Assembly: GCA_009785015.1 (NCBI GenBank)
Contig: WQXD01000059.1
Span: 1 to 15,269 of the forward strand
Source of the DNA: Oscillospiraceae bacterium
GTDB lineage: Bacteria > Bacillota_A > Clostridia > Oscillospirales > WRJC01
Direction of reading: 5' to 3'
DNA length: 15,269 nt
Part shown: positions 15,033-15,269 of the stretch, in pieces
Layout of the letters: each line of letters starts with the position of its first letter
Position numbering within the stretch: the stretch's first letter is position 1
Notes under the pieces: generated by a model
Told to the model about the DNA's origin: nothing
The model's input: only the letters and a program-made list of their open reading frames with translations
The model's database searches: none
Translations under genes and position numbers: made by a program

Positions 15033-15137
15033 GCAAGAGATACAAAAAATAAGATTGAGGGCGAACCTTTTGAATCAATCAGAGAACGGGAAGAAATCAA
15101 AAACATATTGACTGAACTTGATAAATACGCAAATTAA
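15015..15137 (+). pseudogene. Possible 3' remnant of a + strand gene
   Basis: A 40-codon stretch ending in TAA reads as a hydrophilic helical tail (N-K-I-E-G-E-P-F-E-S-I-R-E-R-E-E-I-K-N). It begins just where homology to the - strand ATPase ends, so it could be the end of a different gene joined there by deletion. No ribosome site is present. Family unknown, and it may be chance. Confidence 0.25.
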
Positions 15138-15150
15138 TATGTTTATTTAA

Positions 15151-15241
15151 CTCCACCAAAATATAATAAATCCGAACCTGCGCTCGCCGATTGTTTCGGT
15201 TGGTAAAGTGGTTCGGATTTGTCTGTTTTGTGAAAGTGAAA
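15151..15241 (+). repeat. Long direct repeat R2, copy 2 (island right boundary)
   Basis: CTCCACCA (the tRNA-Ala tail) followed by the same hairpin block as 12187-12270, with one substitution and one missing T. The arms AAATCCGAACC (15168-15178) and GGTTCGGATTT (15210-15220) pair without a bulge here. There is no tRNA body in front of it; AT-rich sequence leads straight into the tail. After the repeat, CCTGCGCTAAAA begins a hairpin like the one at 13005. Confidence 0.93.
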
Positions 15242-15269
15242 CCTGCGCTAAAAAATATTTTTGAACGCA
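15242..15269 (+). repeat. Partial copy of the second hairpin, cut by the window edge
   Basis: CCTGCGCTAAAA...TTTTTGAACGCA matches the core of the terminator at 13005-13041 (CCTGCGCTAAAA...TTTTTTAACGCAGG). The right arm continues beyond the window. Confidence 0.7.

Noticed and set aside
14865..15137. A 90-codon + strand gene
   Set aside because: Its first 50 codons lie opposite the ATPase frame and there is no ribosome site; only the last part may be a gene remnant.
12179..15269. Integron cassette array with attC sites
   Set aside because: The hairpins do not carry consistent attC core sites, gene orientations differ, and there is no integron integrase in view.
12179..15269. CRISPR array
   Set aside because: There are only two or three long repeats, spaced hundreds to thousands of bases apart and tied to a tRNA end.

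Overview
The window looks like a chromosomal piece of a Clostridia-type member of the Bacillota. The reasons are the gene order decarboxylase / c-di-AMP receptor (darA) / holB / ricT, strong AGGAGG-like ribosome binding sites, TTGACA/TATAAT promoters, CCA-encoding tRNA genes, lipoproteins with short lipoboxes, and a VTC/DUF4956 gene pair. Codon use is rich in ATA and AAA with moderate GC in the core genes. The exact genus cannot be read from the sequence.

Region 1 (1-5744, all + strand) is a compact housekeeping block. It holds the 3' end of an Orn/Lys/Arg decarboxylase, darA, holB (clamp-loader delta'), ricT (PSP1 family), an unknown lipoprotein and recG. The kinase gene (tmk or gmk) that commonly sits between the decarboxylase and darA is absent here, and the decarboxylase stops right after its YPPG...PGE motif.

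Region 2 (5752-10704) starts at a near-consensus sigma-A promoter. It reads as one + strand run: a VTC-domain polyphosphate polymerase-like protein, a DUF4956 membrane protein, a URO-D-superfamily protein (not HemE), an orphan sugar-binding-type lipoprotein and a cysteine synthase. It ends in a short perfect hairpin that also serves a convergent Gfo/Idh/MocA oxidoreductase (10719-11813, - strand).

Region 3 (11960-15269) is the accessory part. A promoter drives tRNA-Arg(ACG) and tRNA-Ala(GGC). Downstream of tRNA-Ala lies a nested, tRNA-anchored island. Its first segment carries an AbrB-type antitoxin / RelE-type toxin pair with its own promoter and operator-like inverted repeats, closed by a 61-bp copy of the tRNA-Ala 3' part. 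Its second segment holds three - strand genes: a fragment resembling the N-terminus of a defence-type protein, an uncharacterised protein, and an AAA ATPase with a Walker B but no P-loop. It is closed by a roughly 91-bp near-identical copy of the tRNA 3' end plus its hairpin. The same 8-base tRNA tail (CTCCACCA) marks all three boundaries. No integrase is visible. I read this as a decaying, stacked integration hotspot at tRNA-Ala that retains an apparently intact toxin-antitoxin module.
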